Below are positions 1-10,885 of a DNA stretch of 64,000 nucleotides, one piece after another. Every line of letters starts with the position of its first letter. The first letter of the stretch is position 1. The stretch is from Takashimella koratensis (Eukaryota > Basidiomycota > Tremellomycetes > Trichosporonales > Tetragoniomycetaceae). A model generated the notes under the pieces. It worked only from the letters and a program-made list of their open reading frames with translations. It was not told the origin of the DNA and did not search any database. The stretch is taken from contig BCKT01000003.1 of the NCBI GenBank assembly GCA_003116875.1, positions 1,311,185-1,375,184 of the forward strand, read 5' to 3'. A program made the position numbers and the translations under genes.

Positions 1-415
1 ATTCACACACGACTGAAGCGTGCTGTATCCAGAGAAACTAGGGCCGTGAGTGACTCCATTGCCGTCTTTGTATGAGAGCTGAAATACGAGGGGTCAGCGC
101 ACGGCATGTACGAAAGTTTAATGTTCAACTCACATCATTCTGCGCGGCGTCCCAGAGATTGTAAATCGCATAGTTGTTGTGCGAAGAGACGGCACCCTCT
201 GAACTATCGTACGCGGTGGCTGGAGTAGTGGACCGTTTCGGATGGGGAGCACGGCCGGCGGTCCTGGAGAACTCTTCTAGCATTCGTTTCTCTTCGAGGC
301 GGGCAACGAGTTGTACACGGGTAAGTTGTCGTTGGGAGACGATGTCAGAACGTGCCGCTTGAGCTAAGCCGATAAAGCTGAGCAGCTGCAATAGGACAAT
401 CCAGTATGTCAACAT
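1..415 (-). CDS. Secreted protein, 5' part only (runs off the left edge)
   Basis: The likely ATG is at 415; a short hydrophobic segment (MLTYWIVLLQLLSFIGLAQA) follows it directly and looks like a signal peptide. Exon 1 runs 415 to 134 in phase 0, ending at a GTGAGT donor. An intron with a GCGCTGACC branch site ends at a TTTCAG acceptor near 53, and exon 2 continues open to the window edge. An ATG at 655 is also in frame, but its extra 80 residues would bury the signal peptide. After the signal there is a basic, proline-containing stretch (RTAGRAPHPKR) in the same place as the RGLPPKPP stretch of the three secreted proteins at 7.5-11.9 kb, so this may be a remote relative. No catalytic motif is visible and no function can be given. 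Confidence 0.5.
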
Positions 416-655
416 ACTGAGGTGAGGTGTGGGTGGGTGGGGGGGTCGTGCATCAAAATCCTCATACTCGTTTGATGTTGTATACCACAGGAAACATTCT
501 GCACGAGGTCTGATACAAACAGTAGCCTCGGGCGACACCGAATCGCCCGGAAAATCCTTCATGATGGTCACCCTGATGTCTTTCGAGCCCGAATAGGCGC
601 CAATAAGGCACTGCAGCCCGTAAATCACTGGGCAACTCGCGAGAGCTTTTGCCAT

Positions 656-1744
656 GGACGGTTAAAGGTGTCTGATCGTACGTGACAGAAAAAGAGTTAA
701 ACCAAGAAGGAAGACAAGCGAAGCAAAAGCTTCATCCTGTACTGCTGCGTGGGACAAGCTTGATGCTCGGAGACAGGATCTGCACAGGGCGCCGACAAGG
801 ACCCTGTCCCAAAGGAAAAGCTATGTCTTCTCCTGTGACTGTGGGCTTGACAAAGCCATCTCGTTTCGAGAGCCCGAGGAACCATCCGTTGCAGAACCCT
901 GATTGAAACTCAGGCAGCCCGTGTGGCAAAGGTCCGCTGGAGAAACACGGTGAACGGGGTCAACTAAAGTTCCGGTTCTTTGGAACCGACCCGAAGCAGG
1001 CACAAAACCTTGTTTTGTCGGATGGTGCGTTTACTTGTCTTGTTTGTACCAAACCGATGGAACAGGTCTTCTACGCTGTCGAAGGTCTTGAGGTCACTGG
1101 CCGGACATGTTCCCTGTGCAATACATCCAGCCATCCTACGTCACGTCGGAGTCAGGTGAACAGAAACAGGTCCGGTACATCGGTTTGTACTTGTAGTCTC
1201 GGATGTTCAGGAAGCTTTCGAGTTTCGAAGCCCCTGGATCTGAAAGAGGATACATATTTTGGGAATTTGTCCCTGTAGGTTGCTTGGCGTTGACGATAGC
1301 CCCTTTTTTCAATCACGCACGGTAGGTCGCTCCTGACGACACATATGAAAGTATGTCAACAACATTCCGGGTTGGGACATCTATTGAATAGGTCAGGATG
1401 ACTGTGGAAAAGGCTAGTTTCCTCGCCGTCTCAGTCTCGTCGCGTTTTTTCGGCGCTCACCGGTGACCAATGAAGTGTTCGATGCAGCCTCAACCATGTG
1501 GCCAATGATCATCATGCGACTGAAGCGGCTGGTCTGACCGTTCCTTATGGCGCTTGGCTGGTATGTTTGAGATTAAAGAAGAGGAGCAATGGTCCAGAGC
1601 TTCTGAAAGCAGTATCTCCCAGGACACAGGTCAGCCTGAGATGGAGCGCCGGTCGCCAGAGGCTTTGGGTCAGGGTGAAAGTTGTGAGACGTATAAGGCC
1701 GAGCAAGAGCCCGCTGTTCAGCAGTGAGTGTGCGTACATGCACC
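656..1744. other. Stretch without a supported gene
   Basis: Several overlapping open frames of 60-90 codons occur on both strands. None has a recognisable motif or a splice pattern that joins them into a protein. The stretch ends at the relic at 1745-1918 and may contain more decayed sequence from that family, but I cannot recognise it. Confidence 0.5.
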
Positions 1745-1918
1745 ACCGTTAAGGCAATCCAAAAATTCTCGCAGCCAACACCTATTACACCGCGGGTTTT
1801 TAATGACGAAAGCACCGACCAGGTCTTTTTGGACGCCTTGAATGGTATTGGGCAGAATTATACGTCTACGGATATCTTCGGAGATCCTGCCCAGCTTGCT
1901 ACTGCCGTGGTGGGATGA
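1745..1918 (+). pseudogene. Relic of the secreted calpain-like family (C-terminal exon)
   Basis: The plus-strand frame reads VFNDESTDQVFLDALNG followed by QNYTSTDIF and a stop at 1918. This lines up with the last exon of the array genes at 50-58 kb, for example VLNYTVSTDQVWLDGLDGSN followed by QYFTFSEVF in the gene ending at 51925. The upstream exons with the WWPAAYR and PWFSAALCSVL blocks are not recognisable in the preceding kilobase, so this looks like an isolated 3' remnant. It lies on the opposite strand from the array and about 50 kb away. A degenerate full gene with unrecognised 5' exons is the alternative. Confidence 0.6.
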
Positions 1919-2875
1919 AGGAGCAGTGGGTATAATTGCAATAACAAGCCCTTTATGTATGGTTACGGCTCATGAAGCTAGAAGTGGAGAGACTAGGAGC
2001 TTCCACCGCTTAAACACTTGTGACCCTCGGTGGCTCCGGGAAGTCCAAGATGACTACGAGAGCAAAAGTGATCAGCTGTCAGATCCGCTGCCACCTCGAA
2101 ACACCTGATGACACGTTACAATCTGTTTCCCTTTATCATCCTCCACTCCCTCTCTCGGCCTCTCGGAGGGCATCCCTTTCTTTCTTATACCCGAAGTTTT
2201 GGTAGAGAGAGCATCAAAGGATGCTCATAGCTCAACGGAAGGACCCCGAAAGGACTACTTGGAGGTGGTCCTTGAAACAGCACAGGTCTACCACGCTCCG
2301 TTGCCTAGATAACCCGTGAAACCCACTCCGTGCAGGGGACCCTCTCCGAAATCTCTCAAATCCTTTGGCTCGTTGAAGCAAGTGTTTGTTTGACTTGATA
2401 ATTACCTTTCTCTGACCGATCTACAATAATGCAGCGATCACTTTGTGCCGAGCAGAGCAGCGAGCAGAGCAGTCTCGGTTCGAGATCTAAAAGCAGCCAG
2501 TCTGCACGAAAAACATATCTTTTAACAAACAAGTCGTGCAATTGCACTCCCTCGCACTCTCTGATTTCTCTCTGATTCTTACATTATCTAATCCTTATGC
2601 CGCCTATACACTGGTCATTGGTTTTTGGCGTGAGTGCGCTGTTTGCCATCAATAGTTAGTGAGAGTGACAGTCTCTCTGCCTTCCAAACGTTGCTATTGG
2701 TAAAACCCACACGCTCACAGTCATGGTAGGCTGCCATGCTGTCCCCTTGACCACTGTCACCGACTACTTCACTTCCACCGGAGGACATAACAAATGGGGG
2801 GGCTAGACTCTCATTATAGGTGCAGAATACGCCCTTCAAACGGAAGTTTTCCTTTCCGCAATTGGTCCGGTAGGA
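1919..2875. other. Stretch without a supported gene
   Basis: Nothing convincing is visible: short open frames only, no long coding region and no RNA gene. It lies between two decayed pieces of the same secreted family. Confidence 0.5.
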
Positions 2876-3115
2876 CCGACAGCGGTAATGACGGCCAGTG
2901 TACCTTCTCCTACCACGAGCATTCTTCCGAAAGCAGACAACCTCATTAATCCTGCTACGGGTATGCTGTGTAGTGATTTAATGGGGGTGGGTCAAAGCTG
3001 CTAAAGGGCGCGTTGAGTTCTTCCCTGACACATATACAATCTAGGCACCATGTGGATGATCGCTGGTTGTCATCTGCCCTCTGCTCACTCCTGTCAGCCT
3101 GCCCGGAGTGTTAGG
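2876..3115 (+). pseudogene. Relic of the secreted calpain-like family (N-terminal exons)
   Basis: At about 2890-2985 the plus strand reads TASVPSPTTSILPKADNLIN followed by PATGMLCSDLMG. This is the signature of the second exon of the array genes (ADNLINPATGMVCSDLSG in the copy starting at 56279). A GTGGGT donor follows, then an intron with a CTGAC branch site and a CTAG acceptor near 3045. Next comes HHVDDRWLSSALCSLLSACP, matching VDDPWFSAALCSVLSVNP of the third exon, and then a stop. The donor and acceptor phases no longer agree, no signal-peptide exon is visible and the frame stops early. It is therefore a broken 5' fragment. Confidence 0.7.
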
Positions 3116-3218
3116 ATTCAACGGGTTGGGGATTCATCTCTCGACGTAACAGGCTGCTATTTAAGTGCACTGGATCGGCCTCGACCGCTTGCGCGTCGTT
3201 CATGTATCCCCGTCGTTC
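3112..3218. repeat. Dispersed repeat, copy 1 (partner at 57014-57118)
   Basis: This segment shares extended similarity with 57014-57118, including GGTTGGGG, CATCTCTCGACG and a GCG-TCG block near its end, at roughly 70 percent identity judged by eye. Both copies hold an AT-rich, TATA-like core (CTATTTAAG here, CTTATATC in the partner) and both lie beside members of the calpain-like family. It could be a shared promoter or flank carried along in duplication. Confidence 0.5.
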
Positions 3219-3852
3219 TCCGCGGCCGCAGCCGCTCGCGGGCCCATGCGCCGCAGCGCTGCATCGCCTCTACTAGTGGTCTTATTGTTCTCCGAGGTCT
3301 CGGCCTGGGCCACCCCGCTCGGTCCCCTCTCGGCATCCACGTACCTCGGGACCGCTCGGACCGCTTCAGACGTCCTCGGACGCCATACCTGACAGTCACA
3401 GACAAGGATTTCGTCATTTCTGATATCTTCGCGGACATCAGTTAGCTAGCGACAGCGAACGTACCCTCCCTCGTAGGATGAATTAGGCGCGTCTCGATAT
3501 GTGCATTACGTAGCAAGCCCGTGGGGACGTACTGAATATATCGAGTTTATCTATGCCATCGTTTGTGCTACTGGTAACAGAGACAAAACCGCGGAAAGAC
3601 AGGCATATCGTCGTAGACAAGAGGTCTCGTCGCCAGTGAGATATAATACAGACTTGTACAAGATCTTGCCCATTTCAGATATCAAGATCGTGAGATGGTG
3701 CTGTGGTCGGACGACCGCTGCAACCCAGCGACTCGCCAGCGATGGACTCGGCGTTGCCTGTTCGAATCCATCTGAATCTCCTGTATTCGACAAGTCCCTA
3801 GACTGTCGTTCTGCCTGGGTCAGCCGTGAAGATGAAAGACCTGTTTCCCACT
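3219..3852. other. Stretch without a supported gene
   Basis: No supported coding region. A sequence matching a tRNA B-box (GTTCGAATCC) occurs near 3762, but the flanks do not fold into a tRNA. This stretch lies downstream of the PIN-domain gene. Confidence 0.5.
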
Positions 3853-6096
3853 TCATTTAGGGCGCTGAAGGAGAACCATCTTTCCTCCACGACCACGACC
3901 CGAGCCTGGTCCGCCACCACGTTCGTGCCATGAATGCCCCGGGGGGCCCGGGAACCCATGACCTGGCCAATGCGGAGGCGGCGGGTGATCGCTATTGGCG
4001 AAGGGGTCAAACTCGAACGGTGGCGGTGGAGGTGGGGGCATGCGGTGTGCGTGGCCGAACCCATGCTCGAGGACGTGTGGGTCGAATTCGGGCGGTGGTG
4101 GGGGTGGCGGCATTCCTAGACCTGGGCGGGGACGCGCGAGTAACTGCGGCGCGAACGGCGGAGGTCGTGGTCCACGATGCATTGGTGAGAAAGGTTGCGT
4201 GTGGGGGCTTAAACCGCCTGCAGGTGGTGGGTGAGGGTGGCTATGGGAGTCGACCGGGGGTAGTCGTGGCGACAACATATCGGGAGAGATGGCGTGTACG
4301 TGGTGAGCCAGTGGCGGCCCGGGTCGTTGGAGAAGTGTAAAACCTCCACCCTTGTCCTTGCTCTTTCGTTCCTTGTCGTCGCCACCACGTCGGCGCCTGT
4401 GTCTCCCGCCTCTCCTCTTTCCACTCGCGCTGCTCTCCGAGTCGCTCTCGCGTGATCCCGGCCTCCCACCGCCTCGTCCTCGTCCACCACGTCCACGCCC
4501 TCCACCTCGCCCTCCTCGCCCACGCCCACCGTATTCCTCATACACTTCTCCGACTTTTCTCTCCCCTTTCTCCTCATCAAACTCCTCGACCTCTACCTCA
4601 CCTCGAGTGGGCGGCTTGGCGAGCGGCTTGAACCGATTCGCTTTGCTGAGAAGTTGCGGTTGGTATGGCGGCGGAGGCGCAAGAGATGGCTGGCCTGGTA
4701 TTTCTGGGTCGATAGAGCGCGTAGCTGATGCGGGAGAAGCGTCTGGTCGTCGAAGTAGAATCTTGACCTCGGGCTCCTTCTCTTTCTTCCCTCTTTCGCC
4801 TCTACCCTTGCCTCGCCCTGAACCACGACCACCTCGCCCACCCCTTTCCCCTCGTCCTTCCCATCGTTCCTCTCGCCCCCCGTTCCTCCTTCGATTCCTC
4901 CCCCGACCCCCTCTTCCACCACCCAACATCCCATCCTCGTCGTCTTCGTCGTCTCGCAACACTTCAAGAAACAACTCGAACCGTTCGGCCTCTTGTGAGA
5001 TACGATAACCTTCGCCTCGCTCAGCGTAGGTGATATTGGGGTTGATCGATGCTAGATCTGCGTCTCGCCTGACCTCGGCCGGACGCTCATCGACAACCGG
5101 TGGACCGACTTCGGCAGAGATTGGCGGGTGGGCGATGTAGAGTGCCGGTCTCGGTCCTTCTTCCTCATCACCGTCAAAGTTTGCGTCTCTGTCACTCATG
5201 CTTCTCGTTTCGTCATCCACAGCTCCTTGCTCCCTCTCCGTTTCAACCGCCTCGCTCTCGTTCAATGTCGTAAAGTACGCCGCACAGGACAAGACGCTAG
5301 TGAGCCATTTCGGAATGCCATCAATGTCGACCAAGTCGCCAAGGGTGCTGAGCGACTGTGCCTCTTCGTCGCGCTGGATGCGCAGCCCACGGCCGTGCCC
5401 GACTGACTCGCCGAAGACTTGAAAGAGGCGCCCAGCGTGTTCGATATAGCGCGTAGCAGCTCGTGCGGCGATTGCGGAAGGGCTGTTCCCTTTCTTGAGG
5501 ATGTCCAGCGTCCGAATAGCTGACGTAGTTAGCACGAGGAAAAATTCTCGCAGTTTGCCACTCACCGTCAATCGGGACCACGACTTCCCAACCTCGAGAA
5601 ACAAGATTCCGTACCGTCTTGGGCGCCCACATCAGCGCCGAAACGTCGACGACAGCAAGTCTCCAAGCCGGTTCCTTCTCCATTGGTCGGGCACGACGGC
5701 TACTCCCATGACTGCTCTCGCTGGTCTCGGACCCATGATCCCGATCGCTGTCGTCGATTCGCCCGGGACCAGACAGTTGATGGAGCTCATGATGATGGTG
5801 GTGACCGTGGTGTCTGTCAGGGTATGAATGGTGATCGTGACGCCTGAATCTGGGGTGCTGTTCCGGACTGGCATCCGCGTGGATCGAGTGACCTGCTGCG
5901 GCGCGACCAGGGCTATATAACCCGACTGCTTGCACTTGGGACTCGAGCTCGGAGATCTGATGGTTCAGGTAGGCTGTGGAGAGCGCCTTGTTGAGCGCTG
6001 CTTGCCTCGCCGCCTGTGAAGTAGGTTAACACAACGATCAATAGGCTTTGCCACTAAAGGTAAGCTACTCACGATCTGCTCATCACCTAGCACCAT
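3853..6096 (-). CDS. PIN-domain RNA-metabolism protein with low-complexity tail (712 aa)
   Basis: Three exons: 6096-6073, 6013-5566 and 5519-3853, with phases matching and giving 712 codons plus stop. After an N-terminal helical stretch and a His-rich linker, residues about 125-250 form a PIN-type nuclease domain of the Smg6/Est1 kind. It has an acidic residue in VVDVSALMWAPKTVRNL, then GWEVVVPIDAIRTLDILKKG and a hydrophobic VLSCAAYF strand. The rest is disordered: acidic stretches, many RGG/GRG repeats typical of RNA binding, polyproline runs and Ser/Arg patches. The motif LL(Q/R)RP occurs three times (about residues 414, 555 and the extreme C-terminus). PIN proteins cut RNA or serve as inactive scaffolds in decay; which applies here is not clear. 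Divergent promoter shared with the bL19m gene at 6586. Confidence 0.8.
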
Positions 6097-6585
6097 ATTG
6101 ACTTGAGACAACGGTCGAGTCAGTGACCTGTAGCGGCCGTTCTACACCAGCGGTAGATAGGGTTGTGATGAACTTGATTGAGACAGATGATGCTAGACCA
6201 TGATCATGAAGGAGATGTCGTCAAGTGGGCGTGGGAGAGAACAAAAGCGGATGATTTGATCGACCTCGACGACATTCAAATGAGATCTGATCGCGGGGCT
6301 CGTGCGGGGCGTAGCCGAGGGTGATGGATATCTGAGGCTCAAGCTGAGGCTCGAGGCTGGTGTCGTCTAGTGTTGGTGGTGAGGAGGATATATGCACAAT
6401 GGGTGGAATCGACGAGACGAGGAGGAGCAGAACAATGGTAGGCTTTGATAAGCGATCCATCTCCGCAGCCGGTAAACACGAGTCGATACAAAATGACACG
6501 TGTGACATCAACCTCACCAGTTTCTTGCCTTGGGTTTTTTCAACGACTTCTCTCATCATCTTATTCACCACCACCGTCACTCACA

Positions 6586-7293
6586 ATGCGAGCAGTCTTC
6601 AGCGCCGTCCGCACTCTCGTCAAGGACGCCGTCGCAGGTCCCTCGCAGATGCGCTTCAACTCCTCGGCAGCTTCGGAATGTACGTTCGCACTCGATCTTC
6701 CAGCTTTTCCAAACTCCCCATTCTTAACTTTCAACGACACCTGCCATGTCTTCCCATGCTGACTCTCTCCGCTAGCTTCCTATCCCTTCTCGCAAAATGC
6801 CGTCTTCCCGCCGTCCACCTTGACTTCATCTCCATCTCAGCCACCACTCCCCTCTCTCCTTCGACCCCGTAACGGCGCCTCTCTTATCTCCCACCTCAAT
6901 AACTCTCTCGTCTCCTCCAGCCCCTCGGCATCCTACCTCCCGCTCTTCTCTCGCCGCCATCCATCCCGCCTTCGCACGGGCTCTGTTCTCACCGTCGTTG
7001 CGTACACCAGCGCGTCTCGGCAAGCGGTCCAGCCGTTCTCGGGTGTCTTGATGCGCGTCCGTCGCCGAGGGGTCGACACGAGCTTTACCCTTCGCAACGT
7101 CGTGCAGAAGACCGGAGTAGAGATGAACTTTAAGGTCATGTCGCCTATGATCAAGGAGATCAAGGTGGTCCGTGCGGCGGAAGGGAGGACGGGTGGTATC
7201 CGGGATCTGAGAAGGGCGAGGGTCAACTATCTTCGGGAAAGACCCGGGTTAATGACTCAGATCGCTGGTGCGCTCAAAGCGGCCCGATCATGA
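6586..7293 (+). CDS. Mitochondrial large-subunit ribosomal protein bL19m (203 aa)
   Basis: Two exons, 6586-6679 and 6776-7293, joined in phase 1. The start is the first ATG of a Ser/Arg-rich N-terminus that looks like a mitochondrial import sequence. The C-terminal half has the bL19 signature: GSVLTVVAYTSASRQ, then FSGVLMRVRRRGVDTSFTLR, NVVQKTGVE and MSPMIKEIKVVR. Bacterial L19 is about 115 aa and sits at the interface of the two ribosomal subunits; the mitochondrial homologues (Img1 in yeast, MRPL19 in animals) carry such extensions. The first exon holds only the presequence, and the intron ends at a CTGAC branch and TAG. Its 3' end faces the secreted-protein gene ending at 7485. Confidence 0.9.
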
Positions 7294-7484
7294 TTAGATT
7301 TACGCATCACTCCATGGATCCAGATATTCGCAGAACCACCTCTGCCTGGCTTTCAGCCGTTTCATTCATTTTCAGTTTTTATGTGCTGTTTCTTTTATTC
7401 AAGCCTGCTCGCGTCTCTATCTATTGGTTCCAACCAACAAGTACCCTTTTCAACCAAGTCTGTGGGAAGCGGCGACAACTGATT

Positions 7485-8525
7485 CTACGTAGTCTTGAGC
7501 ACGACTTGCTGGTAAGTTGACGTTGAAGAGATAGCCGTTTGGAGAGCACTTTCGGATGCAGCTGCAAAGATCCAGGCATGGTTCTCGTTGGCGTTGTAAT
7601 AGAAATTCGGCGTATACGTGGTCCCATCGATTGGGAACTTGATGGACATTTGGGTGCTGTCAAGATTCCAGATAGAGGTGGCGTAGTGAGAGCTGCAGAC
7701 TGCCGAGGCTGCGTCACCGCCGTCGTTGTTGTTTTCGCTCAGAGTAATCTGTAAAGCTCTAGACAGGGAGTCAGGTCATACCTCAAGGGGTAGACAACGC
7801 ATCCATCAGTAGTGGGATGCCTGGTCTTTCGCTCCCAAGGCTCGGCGGATAAAAAGGGTGACACGGACGAGGTAGCAATCGACGAGGTGGGATCACAAAC
7901 CCACTCAACTTACCCAGTGGTACCAGTGTATGAATAGGACAAGGTGTACCCTTCGACTTGATTCGTGGAGCCAAAGTAGGTAGTCTGGATCGTGAACCCG
8001 TACGTTCCCTGATCCCCGGAATTGGAGAAGGACAAAGCGTTGCTGGACTGAGGAGAGTCCCGGGGATGTTAGCCCTCGTCGTGTGGGAGGATTGGGAAGA
8101 TCATCAGCATCTACGTCACTACAGACGCTGAATGTTCCTTGGAGGGCGCACACATATCCCAATGAATTCCCGGAAGTGTCATATACGCTCACTGTGGAAG
8201 ATGAGAAAAGGTTGTAATCGGTCAAGGAGAATCGAAGCGATGAAGGGGGCTTACGAGTATCGGGAGAGGGAAGGCCACTTCGACGTGCCAAAGGAGCTGT
8301 AAGTGTCGGTCAGTTGCTGATCTCTTTGCCTCCCGCGAGTTGGGCTAGGGCGACTGTATACGAGACAAACTTACCCCGGGTCACTGATGGGTCATACTTT
8401 CGACGGGGCGGCTTGGGTGGTAAGCCTCGAGCAAAGCGTTGGGCGTTGGTCATCTCATTTGATGTGGGAGTTCCGACCACGCCGAGGGACGCGGTGATCA
8501 CGGCAAGCACAAGAGCGAGCAACAT
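7485..8525 (-). CDS. Small secreted protein, RGLPPKPP family, copy A (225 aa)
   Basis: Five exons: 8525-8375, 8296-8255, 8191-8115, 8047-7914 and 7758-7485, with phases 1-1-0-2 and a total of 226 codons including the stop. The N-terminus is a signal peptide (MLLALVLAVITASLGVVG). It is followed by NAQRFARGLPPKPPRRKYDP, then LSVYDTSGNSLGYVC, a middle part with TYGFTIQTTY and YSYTGTTG, and a C-terminal IWNLDSTQMSIKFPIDG block ending QQVVLKTT. Similar proteins (RGLPP(L/K)PP plus a GYVC block) are, from my knowledge, common and uncharacterised in basidiomycetes. It is first of three tandem copies with the same exon phases. I do not know the function; an extracellular role is inferred from the signal peptide. 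Confidence 0.8.
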
Positions 8526-9135
8526 CTTTCCCGGAGAGAATTGGTGATCGTAGTGGAGAGGATGATGGAGGTTTGCAGTACAACTCTATGTAGTCTTCAT
8601 CAGCTACGTCTGGGTGTGTAGCTGAAGGTACCCCTTCGTTTAGCGACGAGCAGGGTGTCAACAAGCTCAGCCTGGTCTTGCCAAGGCGGCGTCAACGACA
8701 CGACCCTCGTTCACAACGCCACACGCCAAGTTCACCGAGTGATCCTGCATACCGGTCCAACCAAGGAGACGAAATTGGGACACCCTGGAAAAACATCCGA
8801 CCACTGGATCAATGGGTAAGCTTACCAGTCTGTCGGATGGACGAGACAAAAATGCCGTAAATAGTAGGATGGGCTTGTAACCTTCAACGAGGCGCGCCGC
8901 GTGTTGGTGGGACGAGCAGAGGTCGGTGGTTGTTTCAGGACGGTTTGTCACGTAAAGAAGATGGTCCTAAATGGAGACAACTGGGAAACTCGCGCTCTCA
9001 GCAAAGAGTGCCTTTTAACCAGGAAATGGGTTTCATGTGGGTATAAATGCACGTCGTGGACGTTGCGGTCTTGGGCATATTCAAACACTGCTTAATGCGC
9101 AGTCTCCACAAGAGGTTGAGAAGCTGCCGGGAATG
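8526..9135. other. Intergenic stretch between secreted-protein copies A and B
   Basis: No gene is seen. It holds the promoter region of copy A and the 3' flank of copy B. A TATAAATG sequence on the plus strand near 9042 has no gene downstream that I can support. Confidence 0.5.
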
Positions 9136-10084
9136 TTACGTGGTCTTGAGCACAATCTGGGTAAACGTAGCAGAGGATCCAGAACCACTTTGAGCCCCCG
9201 CCGCCGAGCTGGCTGCGTAAATCATGCCGTTATTAACCGTCGAGCTATACCAGAAACTTGGGGTATACGCTGTCCCACTGATAGGGTACTTGATAGAGAC
9301 TAGATTACCGTCCACGTTCCAGATGGAGGAGGCGTAGCCGTTGCTGGTGACGCTAGTCGCCGCATTACCGCCATCTTCAAGTGTGTACACCACGAAATCC
9401 AACGAGCTGGATGAAAGAACAAGGATGTCAGTGGCCGCAAGGACCGTGACAAGGGATGTCTAGGCTTACCCCGTAGGACCGGTATAACTACCGTCGCTCT
9501 TGTATGAGTCAATGTAAAACCCCGACGCCCTGGTAGGTCGTTTGAAGGGTAAAACCATCATCTCCCGAGTACGCTGACTGTGTGAAAGGTGCTGCCTGAC
9601 TCTGCTGCGACTGATTCATGTCAGCCGCTGCGGGTCATGAATCGAAAAGAGAGCGAGCAACGTACCGTGGTGCAAACGCTCAGGTACCCTGACACAATGC
9701 AGACGTATCCTAAAAGGGTGCCTCCGGTATTATAAACGGAAACTAAAGCTTGTCAGTACACCTAGTACACCTACCCAGAGTATCTGCCCAGAACATGGAT
9801 GAAAGTGATAGATGAACCGGCTTGCTTACAGGTGTCCGAAGAGGTTGTTGAGATGCCGCTTCGTCTGGACAGAGGGGCTGAAGAACTTGTCAATGACCAA
9901 GGCCAAGGAAAGCACAGCCCTTGCTGGTTCCCAATTACTCACCTCGGGTTACGGAAGGGTTGAACTTGCGCCTCGGCGGGTTGGGCGGGAGACCTCGTGC
10001 GAATCGACCAGCGTTGCTTTCAGTCGGTGCAGCGGCAACACCGATCAACACTGCTGTAAAAGCAAGCACCGACGCGAACAGCAT
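9136..10084 (-). pseudogene. Small secreted protein family, copy B, with a one-base frameshift
   Basis: The exon layout matches copies A and C. Exon 1 is 10084-9943, exon 2 is 9877-9830, exon 3 is 9742-9666, exon 4 runs from about 9600 to 9470 and exon 5 is 9406-9136. It has a signal peptide (MLFASVLAFTAVLIGVAAA), NAGRFARGLPPNPPRRKF and VYNTGGTLLGYVC. The last exon is intact: IWNVDGNLVSIKYPISG, ending in TFTQIVLKTT. In exon 4 the expected GFTLQTTYQG is followed by a stop in the same frame; the matching continuation (GFYIDSYKSDGSYTGPTG) lies in the next frame. One extra base in the four-base C run at 9520-9523 explains it. It may be a recent pseudogene or a sequencing error, because everything else, including splice sites, is intact. 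Confidence 0.7.
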
Positions 10085-10885
10085 GTTTACTGAGGAGGGG
10101 AGGAAGGTATGTTGAGCTGTCAAGTAGAGGCCTTCAAAGACAGTGGGAGCCGGAGCACGGGCTGCCCGAGTTGTTTACAGTATATCTAGTGACTGATGGG
10201 TATGACCCGCTGAGTCGGCTATTCCTCTTTGTTTACATCGACCCTCGGTCTTCTTCGGGAATCTATACCAGCCTTCAAGCATGTTCCCAACATGTGTACA
10301 TGGGTTTGTACCGTATTTGTCAGGCCTTACGTGCAAGGAACAACCCTAAACGTCGTGCGCCACGAATGCCACTTCCTGCACCTATCACCAGCGCGCCAAG
10401 ACCCATCCGATGTCCCTCTACCCTGGTTTGACCTTTTTGTCATTGGAAACTTCCGACAACGAGGGCCTATAAATAAGGTTGATAAGATCATCGGATGGGT
10501 AACGTCGGTAACTTCGTTCCTCTGCACATTCTGTAAACAGGTGCTTGGCTTGCAGTATTTGTCAGCCCTCACTAGACATCGCCTTCTGAGATAGGGGATG
10601 CGTCGACCGAATCAGAAAAGTGGTTGTCACGGCAAAGATACGTTCCTGGACAATCCAGATGGCTTGGAGGAAGCGGAGTACTGCACGGGGTTGTCAATGG
10701 CTTGGCAGAGCAAGGTGTCCGTTTGTTTACCTGCTACCAAGGTGGGCCCTAATCACGTTCATGAGGCCTCAAACCCCTCCACGCTGACGCGCTACAGCCA
10801 AAGTGTACTCAAGTCCGACAGTTAGGTCAAAATATCTCCACCGGACCATTATGCATTCTCTGCTAATGAGCCATCCAATTCATCA
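10085..10885. other. Intergenic stretch between copies B and C
   Basis: No gene is seen. A TATATC/TATACTG sequence near 10180 lies about 95 bases upstream of copy B. A TATAAATAAGG sequence near 10469 has no supported gene downstream. Confidence 0.5.

Noticed and set aside
1498..1752. Frame containing LTVPYGAWLV as a possible VPY exon of the calpain-like family
   Set aside because: Only a few residues match and the GGLMDDSNG block is absent, so the relic was limited to 1745-1918.
3690..3790. tRNA-like B-box GTTCGAATCC
   Set aside because: The flanking bases do not form T, D or acceptor stems, so no tRNA is called.
4352..5008. Plus-strand Pro/Arg-rich frame of 218 codons
   Set aside because: It is the antisense shadow of the RGG-rich tail of the PIN-domain gene.
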